Shown here: in pieces, positions 1 through 7,095 of the stretch
How the letters are laid out: each line of letters opens with the position of its first letter
How positions within the stretch are numbered: position 1 is the first letter of the stretch
Origin: Bacteroidota bacterium
GTDB taxonomy: Bacteria > Bacteroidota > Bacteroidia > Bacteroidales > Prolixibacteraceae
Direction of reading: 5' to 3'
Length of the DNA: 12,105 nucleotides
Assembly: GCA_030695265.1 (NCBI GenBank)
Contig: JAUYTA010000912.1
Location: forward strand, 1-12,105
Position numbers and translations under genes: made by a program
The notes under the pieces: generated by a model
What the model was told of the DNA's origin: nothing
Databases searched by the model: none
What the model saw: only the letters and a program-made list of their open reading frames with translations

Positions 1-1142
1 TTAACAGCAATCTTTTTTGTAACCCGACCAAAGTCTGTAAATCCATTCAGGCCAATGTAAAAGTAATTTTTGATGAAATTGAATCGTACAACCTTCCAGC
101 GGGCTTCCACATTTCCATAGAAAATGCCATCACCAATAACGCGGTTTCGAAGAATACCACGAATGGTGGAGGCGCCACCAAGTCCTTCAGAAGTAGCGCC
201 TGTAAGTTGGGAAGTTATTACCTGTGATTGATAATAAAACGGAACCGTTCCACCAAGTGTCGTTTGGTAGGCCAAACGGTAAACCAGCGATAAGTTATCG
301 GGAACAATGGTGAAATATTGCCGGTGGATAAGGCTTAACTTGGAAAACGAACTTTCAGCTCCTAAAATCTTTGGCGATGCTTCAATAACTGCTTCAGTCC
401 AGACACCTTTCATCGGGTTTGGCTGATTGTCGCGGGTATCAAAAACAATCCCGCCTTTAAACGTGGGCACAAAACCGCCGTCAACTTCATCTCCTGAAAT
501 AATTCCCCAATCCTGGTATTTTTCGAACAAACCCGGTAGTTCAGCAGTTGTTGGAAGTTTATCTTCATCGTCTTTCCCTTTGTTCAGTTTCTCGATATTG
601 ACCGATCCAACCTTGAAATTCTGAAAATTCCAGCCTGTTATCCAACGAAAATTCTCTCCTGAAAGTTTACCCTGAATATCACCTTTAAAACGGAACAATT
701 TCCGGTCGTATTTGTAAAACATCCTCGATTTGTAATCAGCAGAAGTATCATCAGCCCAGTCAGCTTTATAAACGGCATCGTAACCGTTAAATCCGTAAAA
801 ATCGTAAGCCATGTCGGAGAGATAGCTCAAATCGAAAGTTGTTTGCAAACCCTTGATAAGTTGGTCGGAATCGTAATAAATACGGTTAATTCCGCTTCCC
901 TTGGTGAACCGCGAAACTTCGAAGTAAAATTTATGATTGTATTTCGGATAACGGCTACCATCTCCATAATTGTAGAGATCTACCAAAGCGCCGTACTGAA
1001 ATCCCAAATCGGTGTCGAAAGTAACCGCAGGTAACGCCCCGAGATTCCAGTTTTTCTTGATCAGATCTTCTTTTTTTTCAGTTTGGGAGAATAATCCCAA
1101 TGAAAGGCAAACGCACATGAAGGAAAGTAATAACTTTTTCAT
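1..1142 (-). CDS. Omp85/BamA-type surface antigen beta-barrel protein, 3' end outside window
   Basis: The ATG at 1142-1140 opens 380 uninterrupted codons and the frame runs off the left edge, so the C-terminus is missing. The first ~20 residues (MKKLLLSFMCVCLSLGLFSQ) read as a Sec signal peptide, which justifies the start. The mature protein goes straight into beta-barrel-like sequence with alternating aromatic strands. Two signatures of the Omp85/surface-antigen (D15) barrel are visible: FDTRDNQPNPMKGVW about two thirds through, and the glycine-rich GGASTIRGILRNRVIGDG near the edge, which resembles the conserved RGY/F-type strand motif followed by a 'YGNVEAR' strand. No POTRA repeats precede the barrel, so it is not a full BamA; a stand-alone outer-membrane barrel or a TamA/BamA relative of unknown cargo is likelier. 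It is transcribed divergently from the DUF5916 gene, sharing the 350-bp spacer. The family call is fairly sure; the substrate is unknown. Confidence 0.85.
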   Translation of the reverse strand, partial: MKKLLLSFMCVCLSLGLFSQTEKKEDLIKKNWNLGALPAVTFDTDLGFQYGALVDLYNYGDGSRYPKYNHKFYFEVSRFTKGSGINRIYYDSDQLIKGLQTTFDLSYLSDMAYDFYGFNGYDAVYKADWADDTSADYKSRMFYKYDRKLFRFKGDIQGKLSGENFRWITGWNFQNFKVGSVNIEKLNKGKDDEDKLPTTAELPGLFEKYQDWGIISGDEVDGGFVPTFKGGIVFDTRDNQPNPMKGVWTEAVIEASPKILGAESSFSKLSLIHRQYFTIVPDNLSLVYRLAYQTTLGGTVPFYYQSQVITSQLTGATSEGLGGASTIRGILRNRVIGDGIFYGNVEARWKVVRFNFIKNYFYIGLNGFTDFGRVTKKIAV

Positions 1143-1206
1143 AGGTTGAGAGTTTTGTGTAATCGAAGATAATAATAAAACATCAGGTTATGATTGATCC
1201 TTTAAA

Positions 1207-1420
1207 TGTCATTATTTTAATTTGTTAACTGATATGATTTGTTAACAACAATGACTTGTTCGGATAGTTTTATTTATTACTTTCGTGCCCGATTTAATGA
1301 CTTATATGATTGACCGTTTACATACCTGTTTGGCATTTTACGTCAGTCATTTATTGTCATTCTGTTGTCATTTTCTGGCAACTTAATGACTACAAATGAC
1401 TATTAAATGACTTTATGACA
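1207..1420. promoter_or_regulatory. Cluster of AATGAC/GTCATT motifs with a phased inverted array
   Basis: The divergent spacer carries GTCATT at 1208, 1346, 1356 and 1367, AATGAC at 1250, 1296, 1385, 1395 and 1406, and a variant TATGAC at 1414. The six central copies form two 28-bp arms (1345-1372 and 1385-1412) in inverted orientation around a 12-bp centre, with motif spacings of 10 and 11 bp in each arm. That spacing puts every copy on the same helix face, as in a multi-site operator, but the arms could also fold as an RNA hairpin in the leader of the DUF5916 gene. A 10-bp palindrome TTGTTAACAA lies at 1239-1248 and is preceded by a second TTGTTAAC at 1222. Function is inferred; no regulator is identified. 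Confidence 0.55.
1255..1285 (+). promoter_or_regulatory. Candidate Bacteroidota promoter for the DUF5916 gene
   Basis: TACTTTCG at 1278-1285 differs by one base from the Bacteroidota -7 element TAnnTTTG. CTTG at 1255-1258 sits 19 bp upstream, where the -33 TTTG box is expected. One AATGACT copy overlaps the -33 box and another lies just downstream of the -7 box. The leader to the TTG start would be about 200 nt, which is long, so a second promoter nearer the gene is possible. Confidence 0.35.
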
Positions 1421-1492
1421 TTGGGTAATATTACGGATATCCATTAAAATATTTTATGCGACTGCCGCACTGAACCTTCTAAACCAAAAGAA

Positions 1493-3646
1493 TTGAAATA
1501 TTTCTGCTTTTTCGTAGCAGTTGTCCTGATGCTAATTTCAGGAAATCAACTGATTGCCCAAACTTCAGCCAAGGCTGTCCGGGTCACTACTCCTCCAACA
1601 ATTGATGGACGTATCAACGAAGCTGTTTGGGAACAAGCGACCAAAATCGACCAGTTTGTTCAGCGCGAACCCAATTCCGGTCAGCCGGTATCCGAACGTA
1701 CAGTTGTTTCGGTATGTTACGACGATCATTTTCTGTACTTTGCAGTGAAATGTTACGACGATCCGAAGAAAATTACCGCCAAGGAAATGGCACGCGACGT
1801 GAGTTTGGGAAACGACGATCGGGTACAGATTATTCTGGATACTTATCTCGACAAACGCAACGGCTATTGGTTTCAGATCGGGCCCCGCGGTTCGATTGGT
1901 GATGCGCTGATCAGCGAAAACGGCGCTTCGATGAACAAGGAATGGGACGCCTTGTGGACCGGAAAATCGAGCATCAACGACGAAGGCTGGGAATCAGAAC
2001 TGGCCATTCCGTTTAAAACCATAGGCTTCGATCCTGACAAAACTGTTTGGGGAATGAAACTGATCCGCAACATCAAACGCAAACTCGAAGCATCTTACTG
2101 GCCGGTTGCCAACTTAAATACTCACCGGTTTCAGATTTCTGATTCAGGATTACTGGAAGGACTGGAAGGAATTACACAGGGAATCGGGCTCGATATTTCA
2201 CCTTACGCAATTGGCGGAATAAACACAAAGAAAGGGGAACCCAATAAATACATGTATGATGCAGGGCTTGATATGTTTTACCAGATTACGCCCAGACTAA
2301 AAGCCTCCCTTTCCATCAATACCGATTTTGCTGAAACGGAAGTTGACGACCGTCAAATCAACCTGACCCGTTTTAATTTGCATTTTCCGGAGAAGCGCGA
2401 CTTCTTTTTAGACGGTTCGAACTATTTTAAGTTCGGAATCGAAGGCGACGACAACAATCCTTACCGGAATTCGGTTGTGCCGTTTTTCTCCCGGAGGCTG
2501 GGGCTCGACAACTCAGGAAACATGCTTCCGGTGCGGTATGCAGCCAAAATAACCGGCTCGCAGAATAACTGGAACATCGGGATGATGCACATCAGCGACG
2601 AACGCGATTACGGGAACTCGCAACTTTCCGTCGGACGGATCAGCCGAAACATTGGCGCGCAATCGTCGGTCGGGGTGATTGGAACATGGGGAAACGCGCT
2701 TTCGACCGATGAAAATCTGGTTGGCGGATTCGATTTAAAACTGGCGACCTCCAAATTTCAGAAGAATAAAAACCTGGTATTAACAATGTTTGGAATGATG
2801 TCGGACACGCCCCTCAAAAACGAAGAGAATAATACTTCCTGGGGAGCAGACATTGCTTTTCCGAACGACTTTTTAAACTTCGGATTGGGTCATTACGAAG
2901 TGGGCGAAAACTTTGTGGCGGGCATCGGTTTTGTTCCGCGCACCAATATAAAAGCCAGCTACGGTAATTTCTCGCTCGGCCCGCGACCTGATAAATGGGG
3001 AATCCTTCAGGTAAAAACCGGCGCAGGATTTAATTACCTGACCAATTTCGAGAATGTGATGGTTACCCGCGTGCTGAATATTCAGCCTTTGGGAATCCGG
3101 TTTAAATCGGGCGAGGAATTTTCCTATTCGGTAAACCAGCAATATGAGTTTCTGACCAAAGATTTTAATATTTACCCCGGATTTGTTATCCCGATGAATG
3201 CCTACACTTTTTGGTATCAAAACATTCAGTTAATTTCTGCCGGAAGCCGCAATCTGGCAGGATCGGCAAGTTTCGGATCGGGTGACTTTTACAATGGCAG
3301 CAAGCAGGATATGAAACTGACGGTGAATTACAAAGTAGCTGTTCCGTTGTTCATCGGCGCCAATTATTCAGTCAACCATGTTACTTTGCCTGAAGGTGAT
3401 TTTACCGCTAAAATATATCAGCTCAACGCCAATATTCTGTTTAGCCCGACCGTCACACTTTACAACTATTTTCAGTACGACAATGCCACCGAAAAAATGG
3501 GCTGGCAATCACGTTTTTCATGGATTTTGAAACCCGGAAACGAAGTGATCGTGGCCTGGACTTCAGGATGGACACAACCAGCAGAGCGTTTTGTTATGAA
3601 CGAAAGCGCACTTAGACTGAAGCTGAAGTATAACATTAGGTTTTAA
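1493..3646 (+). CDS. Outer-membrane protein with CBM9-like domain and DUF5916 beta-barrel
   Basis: The 717-residue product starts with a hydrophobic signal peptide (residues 1 to ~22, ending QLIAQ), so it is exported. Residues ~33-225 resemble the CBM9-like/DOMON beta-sandwich: TPPTIDGRINEAVWEQA at the start, the DDRVQIILDTYLDKRNGYWF stretch in the middle, and GWESELAIPFKTIGF near the end. Residues ~235-717 are a DUF5916-type region of amphipathic strands, containing INTDFAETEVDDRQINLTRF and FPEKRDFFLDGSNYF, and ending in a terminal Phe (YNIRF) as outer-membrane barrels do. The start is TTG at 1493. The next in-frame ATG (1529) would cut into the signal peptide, and an in-frame TAA at 1445 blocks a longer start. 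The gene is monocistronic with a strong terminator. DUF5916 proteins are widespread in Bacteroidota with no settled function; carbohydrate or glycan contact is a guess from the CBM9-like domain. Confidence 0.9.
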   Translation: MKYFCFFVAVVLMLISGNQLIAQTSAKAVRVTTPPTIDGRINEAVWEQATKIDQFVQREPNSGQPVSERTVVSVCYDDHFLYFAVKCYDDPKKITAKEMARDVSLGNDDRVQIILDTYLDKRNGYWFQIGPRGSIGDALISENGASMNKEWDALWTGKSSINDEGWESELAIPFKTIGFDPDKTVWGMKLIRNIKRKLEASYWPVANLNTHRFQISDSGLLEGLEGITQGIGLDISPYAIGGINTKKGEPNKYMYDAGLDMFYQITPRLKASLSINTDFAETEVDDRQINLTRFNLHFPEKRDFFLDGSNYFKFGIEGDDNNPYRNSVVPFFSRRLGLDNSGNMLPVRYAAKITGSQNNWNIGMMHISDERDYGNSQLSVGRISRNIGAQSSVGVIGTWGNALSTDENLVGGFDLKLATSKFQKNKNLVLTMFGMMSDTPLKNEENNTSWGADIAFPNDFLNFGLGHYEVGENFVAGIGFVPRTNIKASYGNFSLGPRPDKWGILQVKTGAGFNYLTNFENVMVTRVLNIQPLGIRFKSGEEFSYSVNQQYEFLTKDFNIYPGFVIPMNAYTFWYQNIQLISAGSRNLAGSASFGSGDFYNGSKQDMKLTVNYKVAVPLFIGANYSVNHVTLPEGDFTAKIYQLNANILFSPTVTLYNYFQYDNATEKMGWQSRFSWILKPGNEVIVAWTSGWTQPAERFVMNESALRLKLKYNIRF

Positions 3647-3669
3647 TCTGGTTCCAGTAGATTATAACC

Positions 3670-3722
3670 AAAGTCTTATTTATTGCTGTTAAGGCAGTAA
3701 TAAGTAAGACTTTTGTTGTTTT
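3670..3722 (+). terminator. Strong intrinsic terminator after the DUF5916 gene
   Basis: Arms 3671-3688 and 3695-3712 pair over 18 bp (16 Watson-Crick plus two G-U), extendable by the A-T pair 3670/3713, around a 6-nt loop TTAAGG. A T-rich run (TTTTGTTGTTTTT) follows. It starts about 25 bp after the stop codon and insulates the Hip operon from readthrough. The stem is nearly symmetrical, but the T-tract is only on the plus-strand side. Confidence 0.9.
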
Positions 3723-3777
3723 TCTGCTTCAATTCAGTATATATTACTTCTATGGCAGTATTTTATCAATGATTGTG

Positions 3778-3808
3778 TTGCGTTTAAACTTCAAATTGCA
3801 TATATTTA
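3778..3808 (+). promoter_or_regulatory. Promoter of the hipBST-like operon with internal GTTTAAAC palindrome
   Basis: TTG at 3778-3780 and TATATTTA at 3801-3808 (one mismatch to TAnnTTTG) are separated by 20 bp, close to the Bacteroidota promoter layout, and end 19 bp before the hipB start codon. The perfect 8-bp palindrome GTTTAAAC (3782-3789) lies between the two boxes, where a HipB-like autorepressor would block transcription. The E. coli HipB operator (TATCC-N8-GGATA) is not present, so assigning this palindrome as an operator is inference. Confidence 0.5.
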
Positions 3809-3827
3809 CCGCTATAACAATATAATT

Positions 3828-4064
3828 ATGCTTGAACCTAAAGAGTTGGCGACCATTATAAAAAATCATCGCAAAGCGGCAGGCCTTAGTCAGCTCCAAT
3901 TGGCTGAAATGGCAGGACTTGGTAAAACCGTTATTTTCGACATAGAAAAAGGTAAAGAAACCATTCAACTGGATACTCTGCGAAAAATACTGATGGTACT
4001 AAATATTAAAGTTCAGCTAACCAGTCCATTCATGGATCAAATCGCTCCAGATGAAACAAGCTAA
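3828..4064 (+). CDS. hipB: HipB-like XRE-family DNA-binding antitoxin/repressor
   Basis: This 78-residue protein is almost entirely one HTH_3/XRE domain. Helices run over residues ~5-62, with the helix-turn-helix around LSQLQLAEMAGLGKTVIFDIE (residues ~20-40) and the usual following helix IQLDTLRKILMVLNI. The C-terminal ~14 residues are a short tail. Size and fold fit HipB, the DNA-binding member of Hip toxin-antitoxin operons, which represses its own promoter together with the kinase complex. The ATG at 3828 is well placed behind the promoter. The stop codon lies 14 nt inside the next gene, so the two are translationally coupled. Position as first gene before a HipA N-domain protein and a HipA-like kinase is the strongest argument for the name; the protein alone could be any small XRE regulator. 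Confidence 0.85.
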   Translation: MLEPKELATIIKNHRKAAGLSQLQLAEMAGLGKTVIFDIEKGKETIQLDTLRKILMVLNIKVQLTSPFMDQIAPDETS

Positions 4065-4365
4065 AGTTTTTGTTAACAATGCGGTAGCCGGAATGCTTAC
4101 TGAATTGGAATACGGTAAAAGATACCGTTTCGAATACATTAAAGACTATACCGGAACTCCCGTTTCTCTAACATTACCAATAAGCCAATCTGTATTTGAA
4201 TTTGATTCATTTCCACCTTTTTTTGATGGTTTACTTCCCGAAGGCTATCAATTGGAAGGCCTGCTAAAATTCGGAAAAATAGATCGCAATGATTTTTTTT
4301 CTCAGCTATTAGCCGTGGGTGATGATTTGGTCGGAAATGTAACTGTGAAGGAGATTTTAGTATGA
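4051..4365 (+). CDS. hipS: HipS-like protein: free-standing HipA N-terminal subdomain
   Basis: The 104-residue product matches the N-terminal subdomain that in E. coli K-12 HipA is fused to the kinase. The early segment KVFVNNAVAGMLTELEYGKRYRFEY resembles the HipA N-domain beta sheet, followed by VSLTLPIS and the hallmark FPPFFDGLLPEGYQLEGLL (residues ~54-72). It ends with the typical GDDLVGNVTV. In the characterised E. coli O127:H6 HipBST system the equivalent HipS protein acts as the antitoxin that blocks the HipT active site; that role is assumed here by homology. The gene overlaps hipB by 14 nt and hipT by 4 nt (ATGA), implying coupled translation and a set stoichiometry. Tyr66 stands just after LPEG, where many HipA/HipS proteins have Trp. 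A frameshifted hipA is unlikely, because the kinase has its own ATG and canonical start region. Confidence 0.88.
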   Translation: MKQAKVFVNNAVAGMLTELEYGKRYRFEYIKDYTGTPVSLTLPISQSVFEFDSFPPFFDGLLPEGYQLEGLLKFGKIDRNDFFSQLLAVGDDLVGNVTVKEILV

Positions 4366-5291
4366 ATCGCTGCCCGATCACCTATCTTGAATGTTCTAAA
4401 AACCTTTACAGTGAAAAGGGACTAAAACTACTTTCGCCAACACTGAAGTCACTTTCGTTGCTTGATTTTACCGCTGAAGAATTGCGTGCTGAAGCCATGC
4501 AAAGAGCATCTAAAATGTCCATTCAGGGAGTTCAGCCTAAACTTAGCGCTATTTTGAATATCAAAGATGGCCTTTTCGAAATTGTGGACAAAGGCGGAAG
4601 ATATATTTTGAAACCCCAGCACCAAATATTTCCTGAACTTCCGCAAAATGAAGATCTAACCATGAGGCTTGCGGAAAGTATTGGCATTGAAATTCCTCTT
4701 CACGGATTAATTTATTCAAAGGATCATTCACTCACTTATTTCATCAAACGTTTCGACAGGAAAGGGCAAAAGGATAAAGTTGCAACTGAAGATTTTGCTC
4801 AACTGGCTGGTATGAGTCGGGATACCAAATATAATTATTCAATGGAAAAGTTAGTGAAGCTGTTGGATGATTATTGCACTTTTCCGGCGATTGAAAAGGC
4901 AAAGCTTTTTAAACTCGTACTTTTCAATTATCTGGTTGGAAATGAAGACATGCATCTTAAAAATTATTCTGTAATTGTAAGAAACGGCAAAGTTGAACTT
5001 TCGCCGGCATACGACCTACTCAATACAAGTATAGTTTTAAAAGGTGATACTGAGGAAATTGCTTTATCATTGAAAGGTAAAAAGAGCAATCTGAACCGTG
5101 ATATTCTGGTCAATTATTTTGGCAAAGAACGCTGCAGTTTAACCGATAAAATCATTGAAAAGACTTTAGAAACAGTTCAGTCTGCGATCCCCTCGTGGTT
5201 TAACCTGATCGACATTAGCTTTTTATCGGATGAAATGCAGGAAAAATACAGAACCCTTCTGCAAAAGAGAATCAATATTGTCGGTCTTTGA
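4362..5291 (+). CDS. hipT: HipT-like serine/threonine kinase toxin (HipA C-terminal kinase)
   Basis: The 309-residue protein carries the HipA-fold kinase without the N-terminal subdomain. Visible elements are the glycine-rich loop MSIQGVQPKLS (residues 52-62, with Ser53 at the position of the HipA autophosphorylation serine), the ATP-binding lysine in YILKP (Lys84), the catalytic loop LVGNEDMHLKNYS (residues 191-203, Asp196 and Asn201) and the metal-binding aspartate in PAYDLLNTS (Asp218). All expected catalytic residues are present, so the kinase should be active. HipA phosphorylates glutamyl-tRNA synthetase and E. coli HipT tryptophanyl-tRNA synthetase; the target here is unknown. The N-terminal CPITYLECS segment is typical of the short HipT-type proteins. 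It starts in an ATGA overlap with hipS and is the last gene of the operon. The region is more AT-rich than the DUF5916 gene, in keeping with acquisition by transfer (impression from reading, not calculated). Confidence 0.9.
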   Translation: MNRCPITYLECSKNLYSEKGLKLLSPTLKSLSLLDFTAEELRAEAMQRASKMSIQGVQPKLSAILNIKDGLFEIVDKGGRYILKPQHQIFPELPQNEDLTMRLAESIGIEIPLHGLIYSKDHSLTYFIKRFDRKGQKDKVATEDFAQLAGMSRDTKYNYSMEKLVKLLDDYCTFPAIEKAKLFKLVLFNYLVGNEDMHLKNYSVIVRNGKVELSPAYDLLNTSIVLKGDTEEIALSLKGKKSNLNRDILVNYFGKERCSLTDKIIEKTLETVQSAIPSWFNLIDISFLSDEMQEKYRTLLQKRINIVGL

Positions 5292-5322
5292 AACACAAAA
5301 TAAATCTTTTTACCCACTTCTT

Positions 5323-5394
5323 TCACCCTTTCACCAATTCGCCCCGTCGCTCAATCGCCCCGTCGCCCCGTCGCCTTTTCGCCCCGTCGCTCTA
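5323..5394. repeat. Period-8 degenerate tandem repeat, consensus TCRCNNNN, nine units
   Basis: Nine consecutive 8-bp units start at 5323, 5331, 5339, 5347, 5355, 5363, 5371, 5379 and 5387. The first two begin TCAC and the next seven TCGC; the last four bases vary, with CCCG in four units. No base is gained or lost over 72 bp. It lies between convergent hipT and the DUF218 gene, and the last unit contains the DUF218 stop codon (CTA at 5392-5394 on the plus strand). On the minus strand it reads as repeated GGGGCGA blocks directly after that stop. Confidence 0.85.
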
Positions 5395-6120
5395 TATCCA
5401 CCCTCTCAATTTGTAGTACGCAAGTGCCGCCATTTCCCTTGCAATCAGTATCTCATATTTCAGGTGATTCCAGAATTGGTACCTGACGGAGGTATTTCCG
5501 CCAATATCCGGAACCATGGTTTTATTGCCGCCCAATTGATCATCGTCGAAAAATAAATTGGCTTCAATCGCATTTTCGAAAGTTGGCAATGCGCTTACTT
5601 TGGTGAATCCGGCCTTTTTAAAAACCAATACGGCACGCCGCATGTGTTCGGGCGATGTTACAAGCAATATAGCTTTGCCGGTTAATATTTCGTGATTAAA
5701 ATGCTGAAGTTGAATGGCTTCTGATCGGGTGTTCGTAGCCGTTTGCTCGTACAATATCCGTTCAGGAGAAATACCTTTTAGTACAAGTTCGGCAGCAACC
5801 AATCGTGCAGTACTGAGCGAATCGGTGGGATCTCCGGGTATTGAAATTACAATCTGGCTTTCAGGTGACTCCACTGCGGCGCGATGTACAAAAAATGTTC
5901 GCATCAGACTCGATTCGCTGGGCATTCCACCTCCACCAAGCAGTACAATATAATCAGGTTTTCCTGTAATTTTTGACTGACTGGTTCCAAGCCAGTAATA
6001 ACCCCAATAGGGTAGGGTAGTAAAGCTAAGAATAAGTACCATCAGGAATAAAACACCCATCAACAAAAAACACACGCGAAGTGCTCCCCCAATACGTTTT
6101 AAAATAGTATGTTTTGCCAT
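5392..6120 (-). CDS. YdcF/DUF218-family membrane-anchored protein
   Basis: The 242-residue protein has one strong transmembrane segment near the N-terminus (residues ~14-34) after a short basic start, then a DUF218 (YdcF/SanA/ElyC-like) domain from residue ~57. Family motifs visible are DYIVLLGGGG (56-65), the NTRSEA box (130-135) and VTSPEHMRRA (154-163), which stand at the predicted nucleotide-like binding site of this fold. The C-terminus (residues ~215-242) is amphipathic and aromatic. The topology suggests a periplasm-facing domain anchored in the inner membrane. Relatives SanA and ElyC affect envelope permeability and peptidoglycan precursor supply, but biochemical activity is unsettled for most members. 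It is a single gene converging on hipT; the TAG stop lies inside the octamer repeat. The region upstream to 6253 shows no clear promoter box. Confidence 0.88.
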   Translation of the reverse strand: MAKHTILKRIGGALRVCFLLMGVLFLMVLILSFTTLPYWGYYWLGTSQSKITGKPDYIVLLGGGGMPSESSLMRTFFVHRAAVESPESQIVISIPGDPTDSLSTARLVAAELVLKGISPERILYEQTATNTRSEAIQLQHFNHEILTGKAILLVTSPEHMRRAVLVFKKAGFTKVSALPTFENAIEANLFFDDDQLGGNKTMVPDIGGNTSVRYQFWNHLKYEILIAREMAALAYYKLRGWI

Positions 6121-6250
6121 TTAATTCAGATTCATGAATGGGTATAAAAATATGGATTTTATCTGTTGATGATGCTTTATTTTCAACGAGATTGGAACAA
6201 TTCGAAGTGCGGCATATTTTCATTCTTCCACCACGGTCAATCATTTAATC

Positions 6251-6283
6251 AAAAAATCCCGGCTGAATTCACAACCGGGATTT
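6251..6283 (-). terminator. Intrinsic terminator downstream of the DUF4382 gene
   Basis: AAATCCCGG (6254-6262) pairs with CCGGGATTT (6275-6283) around a 12-nt loop. On the minus strand the stem is followed by six T (complement of 6251-6256), so it stops transcription from the DUF4382 gene, whose stop codon is 30 bp away. It closely resembles the hairpin at 7188-7219. Confidence 0.85.
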
Positions 6284-6312
6284 ATTAATACTTCAATTTG
6301 ATTATTTATTCG

Positions 6313-7095
6313 CTACTCTTTGATCAGCAAAAAATCCTGAACAGTGGTTTCTTTAACTTTCACAGTTACCAGATCAACCAAAACCGACGTGTAAGATTCC
6401 TTTTCACAAACCATTTTGTAGTTTCCTGCAGGAAGGCCAATCAAGGCATACGATCCGGTTGCATCGGTTATTGCCGAACTAAACACGGTATCAGCAACTA
6501 TAATCTGAACATGTGCTTCAGCGACCGGGGTCGTTTCATTCTCAAAAACGGTTCCTTCAATGATACTGCTAATGTTCTGGTGCATTGCACGAATTACCGG
6601 TTTAAACAAAAATCCTTTTATTCCGGCAGGAGTATTCATATTGCCCTGTACCACAAATGATTTGCTCACATCAAAATCGAGCAGAACTTCGCTTTCAACA
6701 CCACTTTCAATATCCAGTTCAGGTGAAATTTTGATTTTTATACCACTTGAATTACCACCCGGAATAGTCAAATCGAAACTTGTTCCATCTTTCAGAATAA
6801 TTTCTGACGAAGTGACATGCAACCGGATTAAATCATACGATCCAGCATCAATGTCCATGCTTAGCAATTCCTTTGTAACTCCGTTCTGCAAATCGAGCAG
6901 GTTAATTACTTTTTCACCTTCGAATAAAACGGTGTAAAGCGTTTCGTCTTCGGTTTCACCTTCGGCAGTTTCTACTGCAACGGTCGAGCGGATCTCAATT
7001 TTGTCGATGGTTACCAGTGTCTGATCAACCAGACTTACCGGGAAGGGAGCATCAGTAAGTTTGACATTAGTTGAATGGATGATCCTGTCATCGGA
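6313..7095 (-). pseudogene. 5'-broken DUF4382 plus carboxypeptidase-regulatory-like lipoprotein gene
   Basis: The minus frame is open from just after an in-frame TGA (7098-7096) to TAG at 6313, 260 codons. The N-terminal part is recognisable DUF4382: VKLTDAPFPVSLVDQ, VTIDKIEIRS, INLLDLQNGVTKELLSMD, GSYDLIRLHVTSSEIILKDG and the KGFLFKPVIRA end. Residues of the last ~85 codons form a carboxypeptidase regulatory-like beta-sandwich (SIIEGTVFENETTPVAEAHV, then DATGSYALIGLPAGNYKM). Family members normally start with a lipoprotein signal peptide ahead of the xxLTDAP strand. Here none is present, and no ATG, GTG or TTG occurs between the TGA and the TTG at 6891-6889, deep inside DUF4382. Upstream of the TGA the same frame is open for 21 codons to TAA at 7162-7164 and contains CSEDE, perhaps a remnant of the post-lipobox region. 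I read it as a pseudogene made by deletion and/or frameshift of its 5' end; an assembly error is the alternative. Confidence 0.75.

Noticed and set aside
1345..1412. Intrinsic terminator for the divergent region
   Set aside because: The arms are imperfect in the middle, AT-rich, and not followed by a T-tract; the regular motif spacing suggests binding sites instead.
2873..3220. 115-codon minus-strand open frame inside the DUF5916 gene
   Set aside because: It lies fully antisense to a convincing beta-barrel coding region and has no family resemblance.
4051..5291. A single hipA broken by a frameshift
   Set aside because: The second protein has its own ATG in an ATGA overlap and a typical HipT start, and the first ends exactly where HipS proteins end; this fits an evolved split.
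5323..5394. CRISPR array
   Set aside because: Units are 8 bp with four variable bases; there are no 20-40 bp repeats with spacers and no cas genes.
6298..6660. 120-codon plus-strand open frame opposite the DUF4382 gene
   Set aside because: Antisense to recognisable DUF4382/carboxypeptidase-like sequence and begins beside a terminator; treated as a shadow.
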